Below, piece after piece: positions 12,631 to 23,761 of a stretch of 64,000 bases of DNA; within the stretch, counting starts at the first letter, position 1; each line of letters opens with the position of its first letter. The position numbers and the translations under genes were made by a program. The notes under the pieces were generated by a model. The model saw only the letters and a program-made list of their open reading frames with translations. It had not been told where the DNA came from and searched no databases. This stretch comes from Artemisia argyi. Its lineage: Eukaryota; Streptophyta; Magnoliopsida; Asterales; Asteraceae. Where the stretch lies: contig CM060680.1 of NCBI GenBank assembly GCA_030686995.1, forward strand, positions 78,132,616 to 78,196,615. Direction: 5' to 3'.

Positions 12631-13584
12631 ATTTTTACTGTTCATTTTCTATTTTTCTTAATTTAAAATAGCTTAAATTAATTAATAATTAGTTTTTAAT
12701 TAATAGTAATTATTTAAAAAGAAGGAAAAATATATTTTCATTTTGAAAATTAGTTTTATAATATTTTAGATTTTTCTAAATTTATTTTTCATGTTTTTAG
12801 TGTAATTTCATAATTAGTTATAATTTAGGTTAATTTAAATAATTAATAAGTAATTAGAAAATAGTAATTAATTAATAATAATTAATTAAATAGTGTAAAA
12901 ATTAATTTTAATTTTCTAAAAATTTTCTTTTATCATTAGTATTGTAAAAATGTAATTTTCATATTCGTAGGTATTTTATCTCTCTAAAACTCGCGTTTTA
13001 TTTCGTACGCTAACGTAATTTTAAATCAAACGAACGCGTTTTTAGACTTAGCTCACGTTTTTAGTATATATAATCATCAGTAATTGTTTATATAGTGTTT
13101 CTAAGTTATTTTCATTCCTCATATCTTAGTGTAATCATACAAATCACTCAAACCCCTTTTTCTGTCCAAATTCACCCGATCACAAACCCATTTTGGATAC
13201 CATCCACACCTCGTCGGGACATAACGACCCGGGGAAACCCTGTACTTCCACGGAAGATTGACTCTAGGCTATTTGACCTTGTTGACCATTCACCTGGTCA
13301 ATTAGGTTGACCGTTTGGAGCCAATCACTTATTATCTTATTTGCGTACATTAGAGATTTACTTTTAGACTTATATTTTGATTCACTCACAAATCCCTGCG
13401 AACGATCCCGACTTACCATCATATCTTGCTATAACGGACGAGTATACTTGCTCGTATGTGTTGTTTCTAGATTTGGTAATTCACCCTTATAAATTTAAAA
13501 CTTGCACTAACAAAACGCACATCATAGACTTAGATGCAGTAGTGGGCCTAAAAGGAATGCCTGTCCTACGTTTCTTATAACGAT

Positions 13585-16500
13585 TTAACAATGAATTACA
13601 AGACATTTACTATGATCACCAGATAACACACTTTTACGACAAAACACACAAGATGCATTAGAAGCATTTAAAGGTACATCATTCGTTACACTAAGATTTT
13701 GATTACAATTTGCCAGATTACAATCTAAGTCAGGTGCAACATGAGTTTTATTCAAGTTCCTAAGTTGATCTTCTACTCCTTGGACTTCTAGTTTTCCCCT
13801 ATTACGTTGCCAGATCTTAGTCGTCCTAGTCTTTTTGTTACTTTTTCTCTTTGGTCTGCTAACGCTTTTAGTGGAGACTAATCCTGTAGAAGTTGAAGAA
13901 TTAACATTAGAACTTTGAGCATGATTGCTTTTATCAGTTTTGTCTAAGTGGTATTGTCCTGGTGCTATCACTGTAGTGTCAACAAACTTTCCTTTCTCAA
14001 GTATCCTAATTTTCTCTTTTAAATCAATGATGATGTGATTTTTATCCAGAATTTCAGATTCAAGTTTCACGTTGCAATAATTGATGTCATCGCGGTTTTG
14101 TTGCCATTCAACGTTTTCAATTTTTAATTCCGCAATTTCCTTCTCATATTTGAGACACAGACTTTTAAAAGACTCAGTATTTTTGCAACTTTGACAAGAC
14201 TTTGAAACATTTTGACTCTGAAGTTGCAATTCCGTTTCAAGACTTTGAGCTTGACACCATTCAAGTCTTTGTTTGAGTTGACAAATTTCTTTTGAAAAAC
14301 GTTGTGTCACATCATCATTGTTTTTCCTTAACATATCATTAGCATGTCTTAATGTCTCTACTTCTGTATTCAGCAAATTATTATCCACACAAAGATCATC
14401 CACAAGCATAGAAGTACCAGATTTATAGAGATCATTCATGATAATAGACAAAATATCAGCATTGAGAACTTGTTCCAAGAGTTGATCAGCATCATTTTTC
14501 AAAAATCTGTTTCTTTGTTTTTGAATCAAAATCGCATTTTCATTTGAATGAAAAACGTTTATCATTGACTTGACTTCTTTTTGAAGTTCCTGTTCCCAAA
14601 GTGTAGCACAGTGACGGAGGTGTTGAACGATTGGTAACATTTGTTTTTGAAAAATATCTCTCTTTTCACGCTCGTAAGCGGATTGAAAAGTATCGATTTT
14701 TATTTCTGAATTTCATGCAATTGTTTCCTCCAAAATTTCGATGTCTTCCATAAAAGTTTTGAAATAATTTAGAACACGACAACTTTTTGGTAAAGGTGTA
14801 ACTTCACCAGAATATGGTAAAGGACCATTTACTTGTGCCACAGTTTGGACAAGAGCCGCATTAGAAGACGAAACATATGACTCAGTGACAAACCATGATT
14901 TTTCAGGTATTTCCTTTTGAGGAACAAAAGATTTAGAAATATGAGGAGTTTTTGAATAATCATATGGTGTCCAATATTCAACTTGACTAATTTTTGATCG
15001 ACTCTCTTCTTCAAGTTCTTCCTCTTCCTCAGTATCAAAAACAATAGTACGCACTATCGTATCATCACGCATACATTCCATACTGTAAATTTTAGGATTT
15101 TCTTTGAATGCTTTGTGAAGAAAAATTGATTTGTAATCACCAAGTGCAAAACCTTTATCGGGTCTCGGTTTTAAAGTAAATTTCTGAATTGTTGTTACAG
15201 AGCCCCCGGTTTTGTAAACAATATTACGAAAATCTTTGAGTTGTTTTTCAAGATCAACATTCTCTTATAGTAGGTTATCTATGTACTTCCTTTTTCGTGT
15301 TTTGTGTTCACAAAATTCCTTTTTGCAAATTGACAACTCTGTTTGTGTTTTTGAAAGCTCTTTTTGAAGTTGTTCAACTTGTTTTTTAAGTTCGCACTTG
15401 TCATTTTCTAGTTTCAAAACCATCTTTCCATTTGACTCAATTAATTCTTGCATTTTATGTTGAAGATCTTGTTCTTTATTGTAGTATTCTTGAAAAGCTT
15501 TTTCGAAACTTTTTTCATGTTTAACCTTGTGTTCCATATTTGAAAGTTGAATTTTATAACACTCAATATCTCTTGCAAGTGGCGCATTTGTTTCCTTTAA
15601 AGCTTTATTTTGATCATTCTTTTGCTTGATGAGTAAAATTTGATCTTGTAGTTGTTTGGCCATCAACATGATCTGGTCATCAGGATCAGAATAAGGTTCA
15701 TTTTGTTCATCCTGATCATGTTTGTCATTCTCAATAGGATCATCAAATGAAACAACCGTGTCATCATCAAATATGACAACTGTGCTTATTTGTTCATCTG
15801 CTTGAGAAGATAAAGATGAGTCAGGTGGAACAACTTGCGCCCTATCTGATTCAGAAATAGAGGGTGATACTATATCATGTATTAAGCAAGCATTAAGATC
15901 ATGTACCTGAGACAAACCATCAGTGTCATACACTGGGCCTGAATCATTCATACGAAGTTCCTGCATGTTGGCCATAAGCATCACAGCTTCATTAGCTTCC
16001 AAGTCTTCCATATCATCATCGTTGTATGCATTTGCCATGAAGCTGTTCTCCTGCTCAGTGAAGTGTCCTTCCTTTTCATCTTGAAGAGCCATAAGTAATG
16101 CCTGCTTGTGAAACTTACTGCCCCGAGTTCTTGGTTTTGGACATGCAGTGGCAATATGACCTTTCTCATTATAGTTATAACACCACACTGCATTCCAAGA
16201 ATTTGAGTTCCCAGTTTCAACTATGTCAGACCTTTGCTGAGAAGCACCTGAATTGTTTCTGAACCCTCCATTGTTATTAAACCTCTGACCATTCCAATAA
16301 TTTCCTGAAGACCCTCCTGAACCTGATCTACCAAAGTTACGATTCTGTATTTCAACCCTGCCATCTTGCACAACAGCTTGATTCCTTGTGTTAGAAGAAG
16401 AACGTTGACGGTTATTCGTCTTGTTGGAGAATTTGCTAAAAGCACGAGCAATGAGAGCGAGCCCCTAATTTAGTGTGTTAATTTCCTCATCTTCATCTTC

Positions 16501-17679
16501 ATTGGAATTCGAGTAGTACACTGCATCACTGTTGGTGTATGGAACAAGTTGATTAGAAGAATGTTGTAGGGATGAATCATAAGAGACCATTGGATCTGAG
16601 GTAGAAGGTTGTGGATAGCTTAAGTAACTTTGTTCTTGAGCATAAGCATGATTTGACATTGGAGGTGGAGCATGATGAGATAGAGCCACAAGTGCCAAAG
16701 AATTTGGTGTTGGTGGTGGTGAGTAACCTCCTCGAAGAGCTCAATCTTTTTCCACTTCAGGTTCATGGTGTTTCAAAAAATCATGCAACAAGCCATATGG
16801 TGCATCATGAAGATTTTTCGTTTGTCGAACAAATGTCACATACTTTTGCCAATCAGGACCAAGACTACCGACAAATTTGGAGTTCACTGCAATCCTTGGT
16901 ATTGTAATTTTGTGACGTTCCAAATCATTAACCACATTAGTGAAACGGTGATAATATGATTCAAGTGACTCCCCTGGTTCAATTGTGATGTTTGTGTATT
17001 CCATGTAGAGTTTTGATTCCATATCATCTTTGTTCAACTGAGTGCCTTCCATTAAGAGATGAACATGTTCCCACATCGCTTTTGAAGTTTTCTGAGCATC
17101 CACACTTTGATAGATAGGATTTGGTATTCCTTGAAGTATATAAGCCATGGCATACTCATCAGCTTCACGATGTAGTTTCTGTTCTTCTGTGAGTTGAGAT
17201 TCTGGAACAGGTTTCTCTATAGGAGCACGTGGAGGATCAGCAGTAGGATCACCACTGTCTAGTTTTGTTGGCCACTGAAAAGGTCCTTCAAGTATCACTT
17301 GTTTTAACAATTTGCCATGGGGGTTCTAAAGTTCAAGAAAGCGTAAGAATCAACTTGATCATTGAACATAATTCCCAGGTGTGAGCATTGGGGGTGTATC
17401 AAGTGAACCTGCCTCATGTCTGGATTGTTGAGTTGTAATAACTTCACACATACGATCAAACCAGTGAGGTTGTTTGGATGAATACTGATTCGGTTGTGGT
17501 GACATTGAATATGGTTGTTGTTGAGGAATGAGTTGATGTTGTTGCATCATGAGATATGGTTGTTGTGGACGGAACGGTTGTTGATACGATTGTTGCGGTT
17601 GTTGATTCGATTGTTGTTGATATTGCTGATACTGATGTTGCGGAGGATGAGAAAAGAAGTAATTAGGTGGTTGAGACAT
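13585..17679 (-). pseudogene. Copia gag (and start of pol) pseudogene with in-frame stops
   Basis: One reading frame of 1365 codons runs from ATG at 17679 to TAA at 13585. It is broken only by in-frame stops: three between 17361 and 17290, then near 16741, 16465, 15265 and 14713. The N-terminus is rich in Gln, Pro and Tyr. The copia gag domain (UBN2 type, with P-F-Q-W-P near its start) covers about 17310-16745. A zinc knuckle near 16140-16180 reads C-Y-N-Y-N-E-K-G-H-I-A-T-A-C, with the second Cys replaced by Tyr. The following 500 codons are acidic and strongly coiled-coil. Many stops could arise by C-to-T or G-to-A change, as expected for methylated, silenced DNA. After 13585 a shifted frame continues to about 13525. 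Confidence 0.82.
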
Positions 17680-18268
17680 CTTTCGTGATTATGGTAAACT
17701 TTGATCGTTAAAGATAAATAGAGGTTGTAATTTTAAGTTGATTTGAAAAACTTGATAAGTTAGGTGATTCAAACTCGGTAGGATTAGTAAGTTGTCTAAC
17801 TCGGTATGTCCTTAAAAATCCAAACTCGGTATGTTTTAAAAGTTATCAAACTCGGTATGTCTGAAATACTTTGAAACTCGGTAAGTTTTATAAACTTACA
17901 AACTCGGTAAGTTGGGATGTTGGTTAAACTCGGTAATGAGAGTTAATTTGAGCAGAGTTTCCCTTAGTAAGTTGCCACTTATAACCTTACTCGATGTACG
18001 ATAAGGCAAACAGGCTAACTCGCCAATAATAACTGAAACTTGATAAGAACAAAAGCAAACTCGCAGAAATGAAGTCTAACTCGCTAAGTTAAATTACCTA
18101 ACTCGCTAACTTTTATCCCAAACTCGGTGTAAAATTTCTTAACTCGATAGAAAATTTTCAAACTCGCAAGTAAGGCGATGAACAGTAACCGTAAAGCTCA
18201 AAAATCACTTTTAAAACCTAGTTTTTCTACCAAATCGAACCTAAATCAACCTATATTATCCCTTGGCG
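17680..18268 (-). repeat. Copia leader with an AACTCGGTA repeat array
   Basis: The untranslated leader between primer site and gag start holds about seven copies of AACTCGGTA at 17771-17940, spaced 20-35 bases apart. Degenerate AACTCG copies continue to about 18170. The spacers differ, so this is a repeated short motif, not a simple satellite. On the element's own strand the motif reads TACCGAGTT. Its function is unknown. Confidence 0.7.
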
Positions 18269-18278
18269 AATGATACCA
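18269..18278 (-). other. Copia primer binding site
   Basis: On the minus strand TGGTATCA follows the LTR end after two bases. This matches the complement of the 3' end of initiator methionine tRNA, the usual primer of Copia elements. Only the first eight bases match well. Confidence 0.7.
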
Positions 18279-18280
18279 CT

Positions 18281-18626
18281 TGTTAGGTCACCATTTTACA
18301 ACATAACCACTAAGATTTCTAGAGAGAGAAAGTAAGAAGAGAGAGAGAGTGGAAGGAACACTTAATATGAAAATAAGAGACTAATGATATTACTAGGTGA
18401 ACCAACAACCTCAAATGAGGTGTTACAAGACTATTTATAGGTAAGGATTAGGGCTTCACCATACTATGCTAATATTACAAGCTTAGCCCTTAGACTTCTT
18501 CCAAACCTATAAACTTAGCATAAAACTTTATAAAACATATATAATCACAAACGTATTAACTAAATAATGCAACCTATAACAAAACTCAATGACCGGCACT
18601 TGAAATAATAAAGTCTATTCCCAACA
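18281..18626 (-). repeat. 5' LTR of the copia element (346 bp)
   Basis: On the minus strand it starts TGTTGGGAATAG and ends GACCTAACA, giving a TGTTNG...CNAACA inverted terminus. A TATA-like CTATAAATAG lies at 18431-18440 on the minus strand. The size and end sequences are typical of plant Copia LTRs. The expected 5-bp target duplication would be AAATC at 18627-18631, but the other copy is not in the window. Confidence 0.78.
18431..18440 (-). promoter_or_regulatory. TATA box of the copia LTR
   Basis: CTATAAATAG on the minus strand lies about 150 bases from the LTR 3' end, in the correct orientation for transcription towards gag. Confidence 0.5.
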
Positions 18627-19573
18627 AAATCACATGTGATTTTTCCAAACGTAACTGAAAAAAAATTGTCGAAAGTATATCAAAGTGCATGTCTACTGAC
18701 AGATAAACAAATACTCGTCGTGATGATGTATTTTTTTTCACTTGACGATTTACCGTTTGCAAGATAAATTTTTTTTAATGTGGAAAGTTGGCTTTTTTAT
18801 TTTGATGAAAAAATGAGTGGCTAGGATTGGTTCATTAGATATTTAGACAATTTTGGTTCTACATTGATCTCAACTCCACTTAAGTATGTATTTATTTCGT
18901 TTATACAAGTTCGCGCAATCTTTCATCAGAAATAACAAAAATAAAGTTGATGTTAACATCTTAACTACATTATAATGCATTTAGGTCATTCCTAAAAAAA
19001 GAAGTCTTAAAAAAATAAAACCAAAAACATTTCTTTAATTGAAAGGATTTCAAACTAACATATACATCTAACTATATATAAAAGAATGAGTTGCAAGTTG
19101 AACATTAATTGAGGATGTGAATTAATGGTTTGAGCTTGCAACTCTAATATGATGAGATTAAGCTAATCAAGTAAGCTTCTTTCAAAGCTTCTTTAAGCAC
19201 TTATTATGATTACATTAAATGCAGGATAGTATATGAACCATCTCATCTTTTCAGTTTCTCACAAGTAATTAACGACAAGTCTTTAAATGTGACTTTTCAT
19301 ATGAGTTTTGATGAGTATAAATAACAACATATCTCAGCCCATCCCATCTCCATTTCCGTTCAACCTCACCTCAGCCAATATCAAGTCCAAAAGCCAAATA
19401 CATAAACGAGATAGATTAACAGCCTCAATTATTGCCCGAAAAGTAATGCATCGAGCAAGTTAGGAATGCAAACCATTCCTCACATAATGAGGCAAACAAC
19501 CATTCATGACATTCGTTTCAGTATTGAAAGCCACATTGAATAACAGTCGTATAAAACACAAAAAGGTTGACAG
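18627..19573. other. Intergenic, AT-rich, no gene seen
   Basis: Short frames only and no domain recognised. No clear terminal repeats beyond the copia LTR edge at 18626. Confidence 0.5.
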
Positions 19574-19726
19574 TTACATGATTGAGCCTGAATAAGAAAA
19601 CCAAAAGAACAAAGGGCTATCGCCATCGTCAGAAACTGAGGAATCGGGCTTAATGAAACCGTGACGTGTGTTGCTGTAGAAACGAATCACGACACCTGTT
19701 GTTGTTGCTGATGAATCTGTTGCCAT
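19574..19726 (-). pseudogene. Cold-shock-domain-like fragment (50 aa)
   Basis: A short frame on the minus strand starts at ATG 19726 and ends with TAA at 19574. After a Thr/Ser-rich start it reads G-V-V-I-R-F-Y-S-N-T-R-H-G-F-I-K-P-D. This resembles the first strands of a cold-shock domain (RNP1-like G-F-G-F-I), as found in plant CSD/glycine-rich RNA chaperones. The family has D-L-F-V-H next, which is absent here, and no glycine-rich or CCHC tail follows. It is probably a truncated or decayed copy; at this length chance similarity cannot be excluded. Confidence 0.4.
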
Positions 19727-22510
19727 TGTTTTTTTGATCGTTCGGTTGATGAAAAGTTCTTTTTTTAGCGTTTGTAGGATTGGTTGAATATAGAGATGAG
19801 AAACCCTAAATACATAGGCTGCTTCTTATGAGTCGAGTCCTTTTTATTTATGGATTTTATTTACCTTTCATGTTTTGTTGTTATTCTCCATTGAATTAAT
19901 TTGTTTGTAACTTAAAACAGAAAAGATTGGAATTGATTTGTTTGTAACTGAAAGCAGAAAATAAAGAAAAGGGTTTTTCGTAAGGAAAGATATTAATGAG
20001 ATATCGATTACAGTAATACGGAAGAAAGGGAAGGTTTGATGGAGTTTTTTTTTATAAGCATGATATTTTATTTATTTTCTTATTCGTTCTATTAATCATA
20101 AAAGTTAACGACAGATTAGTTTCTTAGCAGCCAATCATGCTTCGTCTCCAATTCTCCATATCTCTTAAGGCCTTTCAATTTTTATTTTTATTTTTCTTTT
20201 CTTTATTAAATTCTAAAAATTAGTAAATGAAATAAAATTCAGCCGTGGTCCTAATCTACATCAACATTCTCATCTGCTACAATATTCTGATGTTATCGCT
20301 CAAAGTAACCGACCGACTAAGAGCCAAAGAAAACAAATATAACATTCCTGTTAGATAAATTGTTTCGTCAATGTTGATTTGATTGACCTCCTTCAATATC
20401 TGTATAAGGGAAAGCATCTTTAGATGTTTGTTTGTTCGAGATTAATTGTCGTTTAATTATGAATGAACATCAAATAGATTTATATAAATATGGTATTGTC
20501 TTTGTTTTGTTCCTGAGAACTTTCATTGATGCGCGATATATGATTTTTCCATACTCTTTTTCAGTAATAATGATGAATTCTGATTCGATTAATATACATG
20601 TGTGTCAATACAATATACTGAATGAGTGGATCAGGTGAAACAATCATTTGTCGAAAAACTGATTGCGATCTTACCTTCAGTAGTGCTTATATTTCTAACA
20701 TATGCACTTGAACTTGGTAACTTTTCGGTATTATAACATTACGAAAAATAATTTTCATGCTAATGTAGTTAATTTGATTTCATAGTAGTTATTAGTTAAT
20801 GTCACTGACACAAGTATAGTGGTGTTATATTAGCAAAAAATTGGTTCAAAAGTTATAGCAAAGTTTTGTTTTATGTGATATAGGAGCGTCCTTTATATAG
20901 TTAAAGCGAGTTCTGTGAAGAATGTCCGCTTTCATTTTGCATTCAATGTTATTATTGAATCGGTTTTGAAATTGATATTTTATTCGATGATAATATCTTA
21001 AAAGGCATCTTGATGTTGCAAGTTGGTGTATCTTTTCATTTGTGTGGCTGTCACGAGGTTTCTCAATTGAATATCTTTTCAGACAAACCACTGCTTAGCT
21101 TACTTGCTTCCTGGTGTTGGTGATGCCAGCTTCAAAATCGTGCCACAAATCTGTAATTTCAAAATAGTACGGAAGGCTCATTCCCATCTGATCGAACATC
21201 CCTTTCCTTGTGAAAAATTGTTGCCTCCATAAACTTAACATCATTTATACAAACAAACAATCTCATATCTATAGTGATTTATAGCTGCCAAACTAATGCC
21301 ACTTATAGTTGTGATTTTTAGACTCATTTTTTTCTGTAAGAATATGTACATCTCAAACACTACTTGGAATTTCGTGGTTCATTAATGTGCTATTGTATAC
21401 CCATTTATTATTTGGTAGCACTTTAAATGTGGTCATTTGCAAAGGTTTAAGTCTGTATTATGTAATAATTAGTCTTATGAATTATGTCTTCCAATCATAA
21501 GTGACTTTATGTATTTTTACCCTAAAATGGATAAGGATAGAACACATTAAAGAAAAACTTGGATATATAGATAGATAGTCTTCACAAATCACACATGTAG
21601 ATTGTTGTTTTTAGGTGTTTCTTCTTCAAATTTGAAACCCCTAACTTATAAATCATTGGAACATAAGTGAATAACATTAAAAAGGAGGCGATGCATGCTA
21701 AGTTTAGACAGACCCTCTCATTATAACATACCTTACTTACTTACATCACTTCGATTCTCAAGCATCCATTAAACAGAATCGTATAGTCCCACAATGCATA
21801 TGGAGACAAAACCATTTAAATATCCCTGTGTCCATAGATACCACTTTAAATGAGGTCATTCGCATAGTTTTAAGTCGGTATTATTTACAAAATGGACTCG
21901 ATAAAAGAACATAATGAATACCAACGGGTATACAACCCCGACAACAAAACTATAGTCCATCTTACAAATATGGCTTCCGAAAGAAAAGAAAATTATTTGT
22001 ACGTAGGGTCACCCATAGCACAAGGATTTGTTGAGGATATAGCAATTGGGGATTTAGATCCTGCTACTAAATAAAAGATGCAACTGTGTGGTTGTGTTCG
22101 TGTAATTGTTGTGTCCTGAATAGGATTGAGTGTTGGATTTGAATTGCGCTTCAAAGTCGTAGATGTGATCAATGTTCGAGCAAAATGAGTTAGTTGAACA
22201 TTGATCGACTTACATGTTCAATAGTCACCAATGAATGAGGCTAGATATATGGATGAAAACAAATTGGTTGTTTGGTCATCTTTTCGAAATGGCATTGTTT
22301 GGCCTTATACTCAAGTTGTTTCATAAAAAATGGTTGATCTTATTTATAAAAGTACTATCACATGTTGTAGTGTCAATCGACACCACTTGGAAAAATAAAG
22401 ACGCTATTGATACAAATGCATGGCGCGAGACTCGCATGGGATACAAAGAATTTAGTTTAGCATGCCGCCTTCCTTAAAATACCAAATAAAAACCTAAGTC
22501 ATGCGTATTA
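19727..22510. other. Intergenic, no recognisable gene
   Basis: AT-rich, with only short frames (for example 20432-20638, 21892-22074 and 22235-22477) that show no domain I recognise. A diverged direct repeat of about 50 bases, containing CACTTTAAATG and GTATTAT, occurs at about 21419-21468 and 21842-21891. Confidence 0.5.
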
Positions 22511-23692
22511 CAAACTGATGAAGCTCAAGATATAGTTGACATTTTACTCTACGTGCAAAGAAAGAACACAAATGGCTTCCCCCATAGCAATAACCTCAAG
22601 GCTATCATGATGGTATACCTTATGTCTCTTCATATTTAACTTAAGGACGCCTAATTAATAGTAATATGAGCATATACACTGATTGATCTACATAATTATT
22701 CAATTCATGCTACCAATTTATACACTATTTTCTTATCTTCTTATTTCACTCAGTAACAACTTAGATAACTTTGACGAGTTTACTTGTTTGGAAATTATTA
22801 TAGAGCGAAAAGGAGTTACAAAAAGTGCATGAGGATTTTAGCCCCACAATTCCACTAGGTTACCACATATGGTGTAGAGTCGAATACACTTGAATTCAAA
22901 TTCTTGATAACTTCTCTCATCTCTTCAAAAACAAAATTGATTTTTTTTTGTTTAACCACATAATCTATTCCATATTATAAAGATTAAGAAAAACCAATAA
23001 TAATTTCTCATTCTGAAAATTTCACATTTTACTTCGAAAAACAATTTTATAGAATTGAAACTAGCTTCTATACTCTTGGTTGGACTAGTATACATGAGAA
23101 CAACATTAATAAACTTTGGACTAGTATACATGAGAACAACATTAATAAACTCGAGAGTTGCGGCAACTTTAAATTATGCCTATTGTAGGATATGTTTGTT
23201 AGTGGAAGTCATACTACATTCACAACTTTGGAATGGACAACCGTTGAACTAGTAAGACACCCACGACTGATGAAGAAGTTGCAGAAAGAAGTAATGAAGT
23301 TAGCATATGGAAGATCAATGATTTTGGAGGAGGATTTGGAGAAAATGAAATATCTAGCCGCCGTCATCAAAGAAACTTTGTGGCTACATCGTCCTCTTCC
23401 ATTTCTTGTTCCTCGAGAATCAACACAAGATGTCAAACTAATTGGGTATGACATTGCGGTAGGCACACAAGTCCTTATCAATGCTTCGGCAATAGGGAGA
23501 GATCTTGCCTTTTGGGAAAAATCAAACGAGTTTTGGCCAGAGCGGTTCTTTAAACATTCCATCAAATATAAAGGTCTTCATTTCGAGTGGCTTCCATTTG
23601 GTGTTGGCCAAAGAAGATGCCCTAGTATTCAACTTGGTCTTGAACTTGCAGTAGCAAATTTTGTATACAAATTTGATTTGACTTTTCCAAAT
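22511..23692 (+). pseudogene. Cytochrome P450 (CYP71-type) pseudogene, 3' part
   Basis: Two exon pieces remain. 22511-22612 encodes the region before the I-helix (D-I-V-D-I-L-L-Y-V-Q). 23189-23692 encodes the I-helix (D-M-F-V-S-G-S-H-T-T) through the heme region. The intron 22613-23188 has GT and AG ends at the site usual for A-type plant P450s. In the K-helix the E-x-x-R arginine is Trp (K-E-T-L-W). P-E-R-F is intact. The heme loop is F-G-V-G-Q-R-R-C-P-S, keeping the Cys ligand but with Ser for the usual Gly. The N-terminal half and membrane anchor are missing, and the frame runs out after F-P-N near 23692. Two family-invariant positions are altered, so a functional monooxygenase is unlikely. 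Confidence 0.82.
23083..23154. repeat. 36-bp tandem duplication in the P450 intron
   Basis: Two adjacent copies beginning GGACTAGTATACATGAGAAC differ only at the last bases. The repeat is a recent local duplication within the intron. Confidence 0.75.
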
Positions 23693-23761
23693 GCGTGTTG
23701 TCTTGTACATGTGTTTACTTGGCAATATATGAATAAATATGTGACAATAAATATGCTATGT

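Larger units (their letters stand above)
8940..13524 (+). repeat. Very long LTR-like sequence (Tat/Ogre type?), containing a MITE
   Basis: It starts TGATGAGTGTGC and ends AAACGCACATCA, the ATCA ending typical of Athila/Tat LTRs just before their primer site. A TATA box (TATAAATA, 10014-10021) lies after an AAACCCTAA element. Bases 9100-9600 repeat TTTAGTCC-type phrases, and 10200-11800 is rich in AGCTTAT phrases. No coding frame is visible. The right edge is supported independently, because copia-type coding sequence on the minus strand reads right up to 13525. The flanks TTTAT (left) and TAGAC (right) do not match, so a simple solo LTR is not shown. The length is about 4.6 kb, or about 4.1 kb without the 12172-12630 insertion. 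Confidence 0.5.
13525..18626 (-). mobile_element. Copia LTR retrotransposon, 5' part only, decayed
   Basis: On the minus strand the order is 5' LTR (18626 to 18281), primer site, leader, then a long gag frame. Coding sequence is lost at 13525, where the long LTR of the neighbouring element ends, so the polymerase part is missing from the window. If the neighbouring Athila/Tat element inserted into this copia copy, the rest would lie left of the window. The gag proteins look like the large copia gag with glutamine-rich N-terminus known from Asteraceae genomes. Confidence 0.8.

Noticed and set aside
16611..16907. Plus-strand frame of 98 residues
   Set aside because: It is the opposite strand of the copia gag frame.
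22235..22477. 80-residue plus-strand frame as the P450 N-terminus
   Set aside because: A hydrophobic stretch is present, but no proline hinge or P450 motif, and it is not in continuous frame with the exon at 22511.
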